Assembly (NCBI RefSeq): GCF_002835805.1
Contig: NZ_PISE01000044.1
Coordinates: 1 to 64,000 of the forward strand
Direction: 5' to 3'
From: Niallia nealsonii
GTDB lineage: Bacteria > Bacillota > Bacilli > Bacillales > Cytobacillaceae
DNA: 64,000 bases
The notes beneath the pieces are model-generated. The model was not told the DNA's origin, made no database searches, and worked only from the letters and a program-made list of their open reading frames with translations. Below, piece after piece: positions 9,787-19,683 of this stretch; positions within the stretch are counted from its first letter, which is position 1; every line of letters begins with the position of its first letter. Both the position numbers and the translations under genes were made by a program.

Positions 9787-10719
9787 TTATGAGAATATAT
9801 GATTAATTTTTTCCACTTCATCTATTGTTAATTGAATATCCAATGTTTGCAAATTGTTTTTTAGCTGTCCTACAGATTTCGCTCCTGGAATGATAACATC
9901 GACACCTGGTTGTGCTAATAGCCATGCTAATGCTAGATGAGTTGCTTCCGCATCTTTTTCTTCTGCTAACGCTTTTAACTGATTAACTTTTTCAATGTTG
10001 CGCAAGAATGCTTCTCCTTGAAATAAAGGATCCTTTTTGCGAATATCAGTAAAAGTTGCCTCTTTTGTAAACTTTCCTGTTAAAAGTCCTGATGCTAGCG
10101 GGAAGTACGGTACAAAACTAATATTATGCTCTACTGTATAGGGCAGATAAAAATGCTCTGCCTCTCTTTTCAAAAGTGAATACTCCCCTTGATACACGTC
10201 TAAATAGCCATCTTGATTAAACTGCTGCAGTTGATTTTCGCTTAAGTTAGAAGCGCCTACCGCTCCAATTTTCCCCTCATCCTTTAGCTCTTTTAAAGTG
10301 CCTGCTACTTCAGCAAGGGGCGTTTTTCCATCTGGATAATGTACATAAAACAAATCTATAAAGTCTGTTTGCAGCCTCTTTAAACTTTTTTCTACAGAAT
10401 CTCTAAGAAATTCTCGACTATTATCCTTTACAACTTCACCATTAACAAGCTTATGGGCTGCTTTACTTGCAAGTACTATTTTGTCGCGATTTCCTCTTTC
10501 TTTTAAAACCTCACCAATTAATTCTTCTGATCTTCCAAGTCCATAAATGAATGCTGTATCTAAAAAGTCAATGCCATTATCTAACGCTGCCTTTACAACT
10601 TCTTTCCCTGTATCATCATTAACATTTGAAAATAAATTATGACCGCCGACTGAATTGGCTCCATATCCTAGTTTTGTTACTTGCATTGATGTTCTGCCAA
10701 TTTGAACTTTTGTACTCAA
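9787..10719 (-). CDS. Aldo/keto reductase
   Basis: The 310-residue protein is an NADP-dependent aldo/keto reductase TIM barrel. The conserved pieces are [21 protein letters not shown] (with Asp and Tyr of the catalytic tetrad), [21 protein letters not shown] (with the active-site His), GAVGASNLS and the C-terminal NADP-binding [17 protein letters not shown]. It resembles the general stress/auxin-induced-like group. The start is TTG with GGGAGTG upstream. It appears to be a single gene; substrate unknown. Confidence 0.88.
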   Translation of the reverse strand: MSTKVQIGRTSMQVTKLGYGANSVGGHNLFSNVNDDTGKEVVKAALDNGIDFLDTAFIYGLGRSEELIGEVLKERGNRDKIVLASKAAHKLVNGEVVKDNSREFLRDSVEKSLKRLQTDFIDLFYVHYPDGKTPLAEVAGTLKELKDEGKIGAVGASNLSENQLQQFNQDGYLDVYQGEYSLLKREAEHFYLPYTVEHNISFVPYFPLASGLLTGKFTKEATFTDIRKKDPLFQGEAFLRNIEKVNQLKALAEEKDAEATHLALAWLLAQPGVDVIIPGAKSVGQLKNNLQTLDIQLTIDEVEKINHIFS

Positions 10720-10934
10720 ATAGATACACTCCCATCTTCATAATAAAAACTAGATTACTGATACAGCAGTACATTGTTTATATAAATGCTTATCTGTTAA
10801 ACTTTCTAATGCACCACATCACTATTATGAGAAAATAAGGACTATTAGTAAAGCATTCTGCTTCTCTTCCCTTCTACTTTTAAAATAATCTTCATATATA
10901 TATAATATAGATACTAATGGAAAGGACCTTTTGT

Positions 10935-11564
10935 TTGAATGTGAATATGATGAAAAAACTCCTGTATTCAATTATATTTATTGGCGTACTTTTTTTGATC
11001 TGGATTAAAAGTGATATACCACTTTCTCTTAACTTTCCAATTATTCTCTTAATGACTGTTCCCTTTTGGATTTATTATCGTATACATAAACATAAAAAAT
11101 ACCGAAATTGCCATACAGGGAGAGAAATAGTAGTAAACCTTTTTTTCTTATACTTGCTGACTGTTTTATATGTAACATTAAATCCATTTCATTTTTTTCC
11201 ACCTGGAAATAAAGGCAATATCAATCTAATTCCATATGTTCAAATTTTATACCAATATAAGTACAAGCCTCCCATCTTCTGGATGCTTTATACACTTGGG
11301 AATATTCTATTATTTGTCCCTTTTGGCTTTCTTTTTCCAGCTCTATATAAAAAACGATTTAAAATGGCTATTACATTCATTGTTGCTACACTTTCTTCCT
11401 TGACTATTGAATTGACACAATACTTCTTTACTATTGATCGTGCAGCAGATATTGACGATTTTATTTTGAACATATTTGGTTCAATCATTGGCTATTTTAT
11501 CTATTTTTTCAGCAAAATAATAATCAATAAAGGCAAAACGATTATTATTTATTTTTCAAATTAA
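10935..11564 (+). CDS. VanZ family membrane protein
   Basis: A hydrophobic protein of about 209 residues with four or five membrane segments and the VanZ-like motifs: NLIPYVQILY, LGNILLFVPFGFLFPALY, LTIELTQYFFTIDRAADIDD and NIFGSIIGYFIYFF. VanZ proteins can raise teicoplanin resistance slightly in enterococci, but most homologues have no known role. The start is uncertain: an ATG at 10917 exists, but GGAAAGGA at 10918-10925 fits the in-frame TTG at 10935 better; ATG 10947 is a third option. A terminator shared with murB follows. Confidence 0.75.
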   Translation: MNVNMMKKLLYSIIFIGVLFLIWIKSDIPLSLNFPIILLMTVPFWIYYRIHKHKKYRNCHTGREIVVNLFFLYLLTVLYVTLNPFHFFPPGNKGNINLIPYVQILYQYKYKPPIFWMLYTLGNILLFVPFGFLFPALYKKRFKMAITFIVATLSSLTIELTQYFFTIDRAADIDDFILNIFGSIIGYFIYFFSKIIINKGKTIIIYFSN

Positions 11565-11596
11565 AAAGGAGCTACTTTTTGGCAGCTCCTTAAAAA
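11563..11596. terminator. Bidirectional terminator between the VanZ-like gene and murB
   Basis: AAGGAGCT (11566-11573) pairs with AGCTCCTT (11584-11591), with A-rich and T-rich flanks on both sides. It lies between two converging genes. Confidence 0.8.
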
Positions 11597-11616
11597 TAAT
11601 TCATTGTTTATTTCGC

Positions 11617-12531
11617 TTACGCTTCTTCTCCAATAACTCTAACTTCTGTCTCTAAGTCCACATTGTATTTGTCTTTCACCGTTTTTTGGACATGCTTTAT
11701 TAAGCTAAGATAGTCCGTCGCTGTGGCATTTTCGACATTTACAATAAATCCTGCATGTTTTATTGAAACCTGTGCTCCACCAATCTTTGTTCCTTGAAGA
11801 CCACTATCTTGAATTAATTTTCCAGCAAAATGATTTGGCGGTCTTTTAAACACACTTCCACATGATGGGTATTCAAGAGGCTGCTTTGATTCTCTCAAAA
11901 ATGTTAATTCATCCATTTTTGCTTTAATCTCTTCATACTGGCCCTCTTTTAAGGAAAATATAGCTTCCAGCACAATATAACCTTTTTTTGAGACATTGCT
12001 TGTTCTGTAGCCTAAGTCTAATTCATTTTTGGAAAGTGTAATAATCTCTCCTGTTTTTGTCAGCACTTTCGCACTTTCTAAAACATCCGCTACTTCTCCT
12101 CCATAAGCGCCTGCATTCATATATATAGCACCGCCGACAGAACCTGGAATTCCACAAGCAAACTCTAAACCTGTTAAATGATGCTTTAAAGCGAATTGAG
12201 AAGTGTCAATAATAGCAGCTCCACATTGTGCAGTAATCTTATTTTGGCTTAATGAAATCTCAATTAGCTTTGTTAAATTGAACACAACTCCGCGAATTCC
12301 GCCATCTTTTATTAGCACATTTGAGCCATTGCCTAGGATAGTAATAGGAAGATTTTCCTTAAGGGCATACTGATACGCTTCTTGCAATTGCTGAAAGGAA
12401 GTCGGAAATAAAAGAAAGTCTGCCTTTCCGCCAATCTTCGTATACGTGTATTTATTTAAAGGTTCATTTACTTTTACATTTTCTTCTGACAAAAACTCCA
12501 CAAAATTTTTAGCTAATTTATTGTTTATCAT
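11617..12531 (-). CDS. murB: UDP-N-acetylenolpyruvoylglucosamine reductase
   Basis: MurB reduces UDP-GlcNAc-enolpyruvate to UDP-MurNAc in peptidoglycan synthesis, using FAD and NADPH. Seen in order: the FAD-binding ILGNGSNVLIKDGGIRG, GIPGSVGGAIYMNAGAYGGE, and YPSCGSVFKRPPNHFAGKLI near the C-terminus. I start at the ATG at 12531, giving 304 residues, because AGAAGG lies just upstream of it; the earlier ATG at 12552 has no ribosome binding site. It appears to be a single gene. Confidence 0.94.
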   Translation of the reverse strand: MINNKLAKNFVEFLSEENVKVNEPLNKYTYTKIGGKADFLLFPTSFQQLQEAYQYALKENLPITILGNGSNVLIKDGGIRGVVFNLTKLIEISLSQNKITAQCGAAIIDTSQFALKHHLTGLEFACGIPGSVGGAIYMNAGAYGGEVADVLESAKVLTKTGEIITLSKNELDLGYRTSNVSKKGYIVLEAIFSLKEGQYEEIKAKMDELTFLRESKQPLEYPSCGSVFKRPPNHFAGKLIQDSGLQGTKIGGAQVSIKHAGFIVNVENATATDYLSLIKHVQKTVKDKYNVDLETEVRVIGEEA

Positions 12532-12807
12532 CAATCTCAACCTTCTATGCATATTTCTTTCGATACTATCTTAGTTATTGTATACCATTATTATAAATAG
12601 GTACGATACAGAATAACAAATTTATATGAACTTTTAATATCTGTAACACAAATATATGTTTTATTTTTGATTTCATACCCAGTTAATGTCTTTAAAATGC
12701 TTAAGAAGATAACGAAACTGCATTTTCTTATACGCCCTGTTAAATTTTTTGAACATAAATCTCCAGCCAATAGTCATTTTATCTCATTTATTATTCAGAT
12801 AGTCCGC

Positions 12808-13647
12808 TTATACAAATACTATTTCTTGAGCGATTCCATTTTTATTATCTATGTCTTTTCCCAATTCAACTAAATCATAGGATAAACAAACAGGCTTGTT
12901 CGTTCTTGGATCCTTTACAATCATCGCATCAATATGAAAAACGTCCTTTAATACTCCAACAGTCATTACTTCTTCTGCTGTTCCTTCTTTCATCAATCTT
13001 CCATTATTCATCGCGACCATACGATCAGAGAACCTAGCAGCATGATTTAAATCATGAATAACCATCACAATTGTTCTATTTTCATCTTCATTCAATTTTT
13101 TTAATAGTTTCAATACTTCTAATTGATGTGCCATGTCTAAATAAGTGGTCGGCTCATCTAAAAGCAAAAGCTCCGTCTCTTGCGCAATAGCCATAGCAAT
13201 CCACGCTCTTTGCCGTTGACCGCCTGATAATGTATCCACATCTTGATTTCTTAATTCCACTAATCCTGTTACTTTAAGGGCCCATTCAATTACTTCCTTA
13301 TCTCTGTCACTTAATCGAGCAAAGCCCTTTTGATGAGGGGAACGACCATACGAAATTAAATCAAACACCGTTAATCCAGATGGAGCTTCTGGAGATTGAG
13401 GAAGCACTGCCATTTTTTGCGCAATTTGTTTAGTAGGAATTTTGTGTATTGCTTTTCCATCTAAATAAACACAACCTGATTTTGCTTTATGTATCCTTGC
13501 TAAAGCTTTCAAGATGGTTGACTTTCCACAACCATTTGGTCCGATCATTGTTGTAATCTTCCCCGATTGAATAGTGAAACTTAAATCTTCCACTATAATC
13601 TTTTCATCATAGCCAATTTTCAAATGTTCAGTGGAAAGTATACTCAA
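12808..13647 (-). CDS. Iron-siderophore ABC transporter, ATP-binding protein
   Basis: The 279-residue protein is a FecE/FhuC-type ATPase: Walker A GPNGCGKSTILKAL, signature LSGGQRQRAWIAMAIA, Walker B LLLLDEPTTYLD, and the switch His in VIHDLNHA. TTG start with AAAGGAGTGA upstream. It is the last gene of a three-gene leftward operon with two FecCD permeases. The set resembles the YfiZ-YfhA-YusV hydroxamate or schizokinen uptake system of Bacillus subtilis, though there the ATPase gene is elsewhere. The siderophore is inferred. Confidence 0.9.
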   Translation of the reverse strand: MSILSTEHLKIGYDEKIIVEDLSFTIQSGKITTMIGPNGCGKSTILKALARIHKAKSGCVYLDGKAIHKIPTKQIAQKMAVLPQSPEAPSGLTVFDLISYGRSPHQKGFARLSDRDKEVIEWALKVTGLVELRNQDVDTLSGGQRQRAWIAMAIAQETELLLLDEPTTYLDMAHQLEVLKLLKKLNEDENRTIVMVIHDLNHAARFSDRMVAMNNGRLMKEGTAEEVMTVGVLKDVFHIDAMIVKDPRTNKPVCLSYDLVELGKDIDNKNGIAQEIVFV

Positions 13648-13661
13648 AACCTGTCACTCCT

Positions 13662-14681
13662 TTAGTTCGTTTTCATTAATAAATAAATAAAATACGGTGC
13701 ACTAATAATTGCCACAACAATTCCTACAGAAATCTGGGTAGGAGCGAGCACATTTTGCCCAATCGTATCAGCAAGCAAAAGAATAAATGCACCTATAAGT
13801 GCTGAAACTGGCAATACATACTGATGTTTCGGACCCATTATCTTACGGGCAATATGGGGCGCTACAAGTCCCAAAAACGATATACCGCCGCCTGCTGAAA
13901 CGCATAAACCAGCAATTGCAACAGCAGTGAATAGAACTTTCAATCGTTCTCGTTCCACTTGAACACCAAGCCCTGTCGCTACTTGATCTCCTAAACTTAG
14001 TTGATTTAGTGTATGCGACTTATATAGAGCATATATAACAAGCAAAACCATCCATGGCAAAATAACCACAACAAAATTCCAGCTTGCTCCCCAAATATCA
14101 CCGGATATCCATACAGCAGCTTTCATAAAGTCTTGTGGGTTCATTTTAAGCTGCATAATCGCAATTGCAGCAGCAAATCCTGAGTTAACCCCAATTCCAA
14201 CTAGAACTAGCCGAATTGGATTAATGCCTTTTTTCCACGCCAACATATAAATAATCGCAGCAGCAAGCACTGCTCCTAAAAAGGAAAACAAGGGCAGCAG
14301 CCAAAGATTTAGTGTAGCTAGCTCAGACATTGACCCTTGTACAACAAAAATAAATAATACTATAGCAAATCCTGCCCCAGCATTAATTCCAATAATTCCC
14401 GGATCTGCCAATTCGTTCTTAGAGACAACTTGTAAAATGCTTCCTGAAAAAGCTAAACCGGCTCCTATCATTATCGCTAACACCATTCTTGGCAAGCGGA
14501 ATTCCAGCAATACAAGCTTATCCCGTTCCGTTCCATTTCCTATTAATGTTTGCAGTACAGCATTTGGAGCTATTTTTACTAGTCCCATATTCAGACTAAT
14601 AAAAAATAAAATAAACAATAAGAAAACAAATATTAAAATAATCCCTATAAACTTTTGAGAGGAATTTTTTTTTGTAGCCAT
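13662..14681 (-). CDS. Iron-siderophore ABC transporter permease (FecCD family)
   Basis: A 339-residue inner-membrane permease with about nine or ten membrane segments and the family signatures LEFRLPRMVLAIMIGAGLAFSG, NELADPGIIGINAGAGFA and GGGISFLGLVAPHIAR, the last being the loop that contacts the ATPase. Its ATG immediately follows the TAA of the upstream permease, with GAGGAGAGCG before it, so the two are coupled. Together they form the heterodimeric channel for ferric siderophore import. Confidence 0.92.
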   Translation of the reverse strand: MATKKNSSQKFIGIILIFVFLLFILFFISLNMGLVKIAPNAVLQTLIGNGTERDKLVLLEFRLPRMVLAIMIGAGLAFSGSILQVVSKNELADPGIIGINAGAGFAIVLFIFVVQGSMSELATLNLWLLPLFSFLGAVLAAAIIYMLAWKKGINPIRLVLVGIGVNSGFAAAIAIMQLKMNPQDFMKAAVWISGDIWGASWNFVVVILPWMVLLVIYALYKSHTLNQLSLGDQVATGLGVQVERERLKVLFTAVAIAGLCVSAGGGISFLGLVAPHIARKIMGPKHQYVLPVSALIGAFILLLADTIGQNVLAPTQISVGIVVAIISAPYFIYLLMKTN

Positions 14682-15725
14682 TTACGCTCTCCTCCTTTCA
14701 CCTCTTGCAAGATACAAGAAGAAAGGCACTCCAATTATTGCCATTATCACACCTGCAGGAGTTTCAAAAGGAGCATTAACCATTCTTGCCACAGCATCAG
14801 ACAACACTAAAAGAATAGCACCAAAAACTGCCGAAAACGGAATAATCCATCGATAGTCTGGACCAATTAAAAAGCGCGTAATGTGAGGAACCACTAGTCC
14901 AACAAAACCGATTGGCCCTGCAACAGAAACAGCAGCACCCGTTAAAAATAATGTAACAGCAAAACCGATTGCTCTAATAATTAGTGTGTTTTGTCCTAAA
15001 CCTTTTGATACATCTTCTCCTAAACTAAGAATAGTCAACGCTTTTGAAATCAATATCGCCGCTGCAATCCCTACGATACAAACAATAAAGAGAACATGCA
15101 CTCCAGACCAATTCACCTTGTTTAATCCACCTGCATACCAAAAGCCCATATTTTTCGCCATATCAAAATGCAGAGCAATAGCAGTTGTAATTGCCTGAAA
15201 CAAACTGCTGACAGCTACTCCCGCTAATGCTAGTTTGGCAGGTGAAACACTTCCCTTTGAAAAAGTCCCAATGCCGAATACAATTAATACACCAAGACCA
15301 GCCCCCACAAAAGAAGCTAGACTTTGTTCCGCCATTGATAATGCCGGAAAAAAAACTAATACGATAATTAATGCCAACGCTGCCCCGCTTGTTACTCCCA
15401 TAATAGAGGAATCTGCAAGAGGGTTTCTTGTAAGACCTTGAAGAATTGCTCCCGATACAGCTAAGCAGGCCCCTATCAAACAAGCTCCTATTGATCTAGG
15501 CAAACGAATTTCTTGGATAATCTGATGCGCCTGCACAGTAGAATCAAATTGAAATACAGCATTCCAGACAGTAGATAAATGGATATTAGCAGCTCCAATG
15601 GAAATGGATACTGCCAGCAAAAAAACTAAAACAAAACAACTTAAAATGAGTAAGGCAATTTTATATATACTCTTTTCCTTATTTTTTTTATTCCCTTTTA
15701 TTCTATTCTCAGCCAATTCTACCAT
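14682..15725 (-). CDS. Iron-siderophore ABC transporter permease (FecCD family)
   Basis: First gene of the uptake operon and partner of the downstream permease. It has the same signatures (IRLPRSIGACLIGACLAVSG, NPLADSSIMGVTSGAALA, GPIGFVGLVVPHITRFLIG) and about nine or ten membrane segments. I choose the ATG at 15725 (347 residues) because AGGAAGGG lies seven bases upstream; the longer frame from 15746 has no ribosome binding site. A Fur box lies about 210 bases upstream, with a repeat element in between. Confidence 0.92.
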   Translation of the reverse strand: MVELAENRIKGNKKNKEKSIYKIALLILSCFVLVFLLAVSISIGAANIHLSTVWNAVFQFDSTVQAHQIIQEIRLPRSIGACLIGACLAVSGAILQGLTRNPLADSSIMGVTSGAALALIIVLVFFPALSMAEQSLASFVGAGLGVLIVFGIGTFSKGSVSPAKLALAGVAVSSLFQAITTAIALHFDMAKNMGFWYAGGLNKVNWSGVHVLFIVCIVGIAAAILISKALTILSLGEDVSKGLGQNTLIIRAIGFAVTLFLTGAAVSVAGPIGFVGLVVPHITRFLIGPDYRWIIPFSAVFGAILLVLSDAVARMVNAPFETPAGVIMAIIGVPFFLYLARGERRRA

Positions 15726-15795
15726 CTTATAGCCCTTCCTAATCATATAAATAGATAACTCTTAATGTTTACTATTTCAAAACAAATACATACTA

Positions 15796-15908
15796 AATAG
15801 AGTGAAACTTCAATTAAACTTTTACTCAGCAATTTCTCACCTAAATCTCTCTTCTTCTCTAATTAGCCCTTAGGTGAAGGGCAAAAGCCCGTTAATGTGT
15901 GATAAATA
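15796..15908 (+). repeat. Intergenic repeat family 2, short copy
   Basis: This 113-base copy shares both ends with the element at 9548-9763 (AGTGAAACTTCAAT at the left, CCGTTAATGTGTGATAAATA at the right) but lacks most of its middle. It contains a small perfect hairpin GGGCAAAAGCCC. It lies between the Fur box at 15938-15952 and the start of the siderophore permease operon, so it is probably in that operon's leader. Confidence 0.65.
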
Positions 15909-15937
15909 AAGACATTAGCTCTAAAATCGATAATATC

Positions 15938-15952
15938 TGATAATGATTTTCA
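15938..15952 (-). promoter_or_regulatory. Fur box, siderophore permease-ATPase operon
   Basis: TGATAATGATTTTCA matches the 7-1-7 Fur consensus TGATAATnATTATCA at all but one defined position. It is the box nearest the leftward permease operon; clear -35/-10 hexamers are not evident beside it. Confidence 0.7.
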
Positions 15953-16037
15953 TTTATTTTTATTATAAGATTAAAAAACATTTACAGCAATACTGTTCAC
16001 CGTATGACCAACTATTCTTTATCACACTAAAATATTA

Positions 16038-16070
16038 TTGACATATTTTTTTAAATGATTATCATTATCA
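16038..16070 (+). promoter_or_regulatory. Sigma-A promoter overlapped by a Fur box, siderophore-binding protein gene
   Basis: A perfect TTGACA (16038-16043) is followed after 16 bp by TATCAT. TGATTATCATTATCA (16056-16070) matches the 7-1-7 Fur consensus with one mismatch and covers the -10, so iron-loaded Fur should block this promoter. Confidence 0.75.
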
Positions 16071-16097
16071 TTAATATGACTACATAGGAGGAACACC

Positions 16098-17051
16098 ATG
16101 TTTAAACGTCCTAAAAATCGGTATATCCTGCTTTTAACTACATTATTAGTTTTATTAATAGTGAGTGCTTGTGGTAAAAACACTGATACTAATTCTGATA
16201 AAAAAGATACAGAAAATAAAGAAAGAGTTGTTCAAGATGCAAATGGTGATGTAACAATCCCAGCAAAATTAACTAAGATTGTCGCTCCATATTCTGAAGA
16301 TGCTCTTTTAACACTAGGAATTACACCGGCATACCAATGGGCAATTGGCGATTCCGTTATTCAATACCTTCAGCCACAACTAAAAGATGTTCCAAAGATT
16401 GAATGGAATCTGCCAGTTGAGCAAGTTGTCAATGCAAATCCAGACCTTCTAATATTCAGCTCTCCATCAGCTGTTCCAGATGGAGATATTGAAAAATACA
16501 AAAAAATCACTACTCCTTTTGTTTTAACGGAAGAAGATAGCAAAGATTGGCGCAAAGCATTAAAATCGGTTGCCAAAATAGTGGATAAAGAAGATACAGC
16601 AACAGAAAAACTAGCAGAATATGATAAAAAAGCTGAGGAAGCAAAAACAGCTATTCATGATGCTATCGGAGATGAAACGGTTGCTATTCTTTGGGTAATT
16701 GGCGATGCTTACTATTTAGTAGAGCAAGATCGTCATAGCGGAAATGCAGTATACGGAGATTTAGGCATTAAAGCACCTGAATTTGTTGCAAGTCTTCCTG
16801 CTGCGGAAGCTACTTGGAATCCAATTTCTCTTGAAAAAATTGCGGAACTTGATGCAGACCATATTATCCTTGTCAGCAAAGAGACAGAAACTGGATTAAA
16901 AACATTACAAGCTAGCTCTGTATGGAAAGGACTGCCTGCAGTTAAAGCTGGCAATATTCATCAAATGAAAGACCCAAGCAACTGGACGATTACAGGATAT
17001 ATTGCCAATGAAAAGACTATTGACGAAACGGTGGAAGCATTAACTAAATAA
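16098..17051 (+). CDS. Iron-siderophore ABC transporter, substrate-binding lipoprotein
   Basis: The 317-residue protein has a lipoprotein signal peptide ending in the lipobox VSAC (Cys near residue 25) and a PF01497-type periplasmic-binding fold: RVVQDANGDVTIPAKLTKIV at the start, VVNANPDLLIFSS, and LEKIAELDADHIILVS. It would capture the ferric siderophore outside the membrane and deliver it to the permeases encoded divergently. GGAGGAACACC precedes the ATG. It resembles the YfiY group but the ligand is inferred. Confidence 0.9.
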   Translation: MFKRPKNRYILLLTTLLVLLIVSACGKNTDTNSDKKDTENKERVVQDANGDVTIPAKLTKIVAPYSEDALLTLGITPAYQWAIGDSVIQYLQPQLKDVPKIEWNLPVEQVVNANPDLLIFSSPSAVPDGDIEKYKKITTPFVLTEEDSKDWRKALKSVAKIVDKEDTATEKLAEYDKKAEEAKTAIHDAIGDETVAILWVIGDAYYLVEQDRHSGNAVYGDLGIKAPEFVASLPAAEATWNPISLEKIAELDADHIILVSKETETGLKTLQASSVWKGLPAVKAGNIHQMKDPSNWTITGYIANEKTIDETVEALTK

Positions 17052-17055
17052 TTCG

Positions 17056-17091
17056 AAAAACACCGAAGAGCCGTGGCTCTTCGGTGTTTTT
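17056..17091. terminator. Bidirectional terminator after the siderophore-binding gene
   Basis: A 15-bp stem built from ACACCGAAGAGCC and its complement with a two-base loop, flanked by A- and T-runs, between converging genes. Confidence 0.9.
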
Positions 17092-17125
17092 CCTATTGAA
17101 ATAGATTTTTGTATTTTAATGGATG

Positions 17126-18718
17126 TTATCTGGCTGCTAAGAAAAAGTATTCTCTTATTTGATTATCCTCTTCGATATAGACTGCATTTCTGCCATTGTT
17201 TTTAGCGCTGTATAATGCCCTATCTGCTCTTACTATTAATTCATCCACCGTATGGAACTCCTCTTTATTTTTTAGCACAGTAACTCCCAAGCTTACTGTA
17301 ATATTAATCGTATCTAAACCTATATTTAATGCCTTTTTTTCTATATCAGACCGCAGCATATTAGCAAAAATACCTCCTGCTTCTATAGAAAAACCTGGCA
17401 AACAAAGCACAAATTCTTCTCCGCCATAACGGCCAACTATCCCCTTATCTCCAAGAGCTTTTTTCGCTATGGATACAACATGTTTAATCGCTTCATCCCC
17501 ATAAGCGTGGCCATAATTATCATTAATCTGTTTAAAATGATCAATATCAAATAAAATAAAAGAGACCGCTTTCTCCGATTCCATAGAAGCAATAGTCAGC
17601 TTTTCAGCTTGTTTATAAAAATAACTCCGATTATATATTCCCGTTAAGCCATCTTTATAAGCCAATTCTTTTAATTGAATTTGCAGTTTAGCTCTCTCTG
17701 TAATATCCATAAAAACAATAATATTTCCTACTTTTTCTCCACCATGTTTTAATACAGGAGAAATTTTCACTTGAAAATACTTTAATTCGTTATGCAAATA
17801 AATAGCCGTTTCTGTTGTAATAGACTCGCTGCTTCTGTTTATTACTAAGGAGCTGATTTTTTTATCTAAACCTTTTAATTCATTTAAATTGAATCCTTCT
17901 TTTAATGATGTATATAATTCACCCGCTATTGAGTTGAACTCAACAACTTTGTTTAACAAATCGACCACAATAACCCCATCACTCATACTTTCAAAAATAT
18001 TCTCTTTTGCTATCGGAGTCACTTTTAGCCAATGAGTAGATAGAATCGCCCATAAATAGAGCATGGAAGTAAATAGCATTACGATAGGAACTGGATCTAT
18101 GCCTCTTGGTGTCAGTCCCATTAAATATAAAAACGATGCTGTGATTGGTGAAATGATTCCTATTATTAATGTAAGTACTTGTTTCCAATTCTTTGATTTT
18201 GTTTTAATCCAATAACCAATAAGCAGAACTGCCCCAATAAATAATGTTCCAAAAGTATAGCTGCCATGGATAACATACCATTGCCCAACCGTCATATCTA
18301 ATAAAGGAGCACCCATAACATATTTTATTCCAACTGTTTTATAAAACAAATAATGAAGATGATTTGTGGCAATAAGTAAAAAAGAAATGGCAGGAATGAG
18401 GTAAAACAAAGGCAATGTTCTCTTATTCACTAATTTATCCAGATTTATATACTGCAGCACAAGAATAAGCGTTGCGGGTGCAGAAAAAGGCATTCCTAAA
18501 TATTGAAAAATAACCCAAAACATAATTCCATCAATTGTTGTACTTGTTAATTCAATAGCATGTCCAAATGAATAAATAGCAGAAAATACAGATAGCCATA
18601 CAAATGTTTTTGTTCCTTCAAAGACATGTCTATTATGAAAAGCAATAATTGCTAAAATTACTTGAAGTGCACCTGCAGTACACATTAAAGCAATATAAGA
18701 TTGTAAAAACTGATCCAT
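17126..18718 (-). CDS. Membrane-bound diguanylate cyclase (7TM sensor, PAS, GGDEF)
   Basis: The 530-residue protein starts with about 230 residues holding seven membrane segments like the 7TM region of some histidine kinases, then a PAS-type region at about 245-340 (VIVVDLLNKVVEFNSIAGEL, then VFMDITERAKLQ), then a GGDEF domain at about 350-515 with YKDGLTGIYNRSYF and the intact active-site motif GRYGGEEF. It should therefore make cyclic di-GMP. I see no RxxD inhibitory site just before GGEEF. c-di-GMP often controls exopolysaccharide and motility, which is suggestive given the polysaccharide operon 3 kb away, but that link is inference. Confidence 0.85.
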   Translation of the reverse strand: MDQFLQSYIALMCTAGALQVILAIIAFHNRHVFEGTKTFVWLSVFSAIYSFGHAIELTSTTIDGIMFWVIFQYLGMPFSAPATLILVLQYINLDKLVNKRTLPLFYLIPAISFLLIATNHLHYLFYKTVGIKYVMGAPLLDMTVGQWYVIHGSYTFGTLFIGAVLLIGYWIKTKSKNWKQVLTLIIGIISPITASFLYLMGLTPRGIDPVPIVMLFTSMLYLWAILSTHWLKVTPIAKENIFESMSDGVIVVDLLNKVVEFNSIAGELYTSLKEGFNLNELKGLDKKISSLVINRSSESITTETAIYLHNELKYFQVKISPVLKHGGEKVGNIIVFMDITERAKLQIQLKELAYKDGLTGIYNRSYFYKQAEKLTIASMESEKAVSFILFDIDHFKQINDNYGHAYGDEAIKHVVSIAKKALGDKGIVGRYGGEEFVLCLPGFSIEAGGIFANMLRSDIEKKALNIGLDTINITVSLGVTVLKNKEEFHTVDELIVRADRALYSAKNNGRNAVYIEEDNQIREYFFLAAR

Positions 18719-18933
18719 ATATCAATGCCCCAATTCATCATATGCGAATATACAAATAATCCTTCTTTTTATTATAATACGGCCTAACAGACCTTACTAG
18801 ATTTTTAAAATAGTTACATTTTCCCATTTTACTTGCTATTTGTCTGCTGTTTAATAGTTTTTCTATTGGGGAAAGTATTAAAGAGTTACCTATTTATTCT
18901 ATATATTGGTATCTAAAGGGCAGGAGGAACAAA

Positions 18934-19683
18934 ATGAAACAGTTATTTATCCATCTAACTTTCTTTCTTATTATGGTTCTAATCAATGTACTAGCAAATA
19001 TTATTCCTATAAATGGGCAAACAACAGCTGAAATATCCAATAAAATAGATGTTCTTATTACACCAGCTTCCTATGCATTTATGATTTGGGGATTCATATA
19101 CATATTGCTAGGAATATGGATTTTAAGAGGATTTTTTAGAAGCCGACGAAATTCTCCTGAATACACAGAAACCAGCTTCTTATTTATAGTAAGTTGTCTA
19201 TTAAATAGCTTTTGGATAATCGTTTGGCATTATGAACTTTTTTTCTTTTCAGTGTTATTCATTCTTTTTTTATGGATTACTTTATTTCTTTTATATAAAA
19301 AAAGCAGAAAAGTTACTGGCCACTTTTTAGCATATGCTCATGTTTCCATTTACTTAGGATGGATAACCGTTGCAGCTATTGTTAATATTAGTTATTACTT
19401 AAAATATATTTCTTGGGATCAATTTTCTCTTTCCGATAATTTATGGGCCATTCTTTTATTATTGATTGCCACCATAATAGGCATTGGATTTCGAATTATT
19501 CAGCATGATTGGATTTTTCCTCTCGTTATTGTCTGGTCCTTTATTGCTATAGGCATTAAAAATGGAGCTAATCATATTCCTATTGCTTTTACCACTTATG
19601 TATTGGCCTTTATTTTAATTATTGTCACATTGGGTCTAAAAAGACGAACAACAAAAAAATTAGCATTAGATAAAAATGGTTAG
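18934..19683 (+). CDS. TspO/MBR-related membrane protein
   Basis: A 249-residue integral membrane protein with about seven membrane segments. The stretches NKIDVLITPASYAFMIWGFI, SFWIIVWHYELFFFSVLFIL and YLGWITVAAIVNISYYL resemble the tryptophan-rich TspO/MBR family, though it is longer than the classical 160-residue, five-helix TspO and belongs to the extended bacterial group. Family members bind porphyrins and related ligands; the next gene encodes a late heme enzyme, but the two converge and are separated by a terminator. AGGAGGAAC lies before the ATG. Confidence 0.7.
   Translation: MKQLFIHLTFFLIMVLINVLANIIPINGQTTAEISNKIDVLITPASYAFMIWGFIYILLGIWILRGFFRSRRNSPEYTETSFLFIVSCLLNSFWIIVWHYELFFFSVLFILFLWITLFLLYKKSRKVTGHFLAYAHVSIYLGWITVAAIVNISYYLKYISWDQFSLSDNLWAILLLLIATIIGIGFRIIQHDWIFPLVIVWSFIAIGIKNGANHIPIAFTTYVLAFILIIVTLGLKRRTTKKLALDKNG

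Noticed and set aside
12667-12873. 68-residue rightward frame between murB and the siderophore ATPase gene
   Set aside because: No ribosome binding site, overlaps the end of the ATPase gene and shows no conserved pattern.
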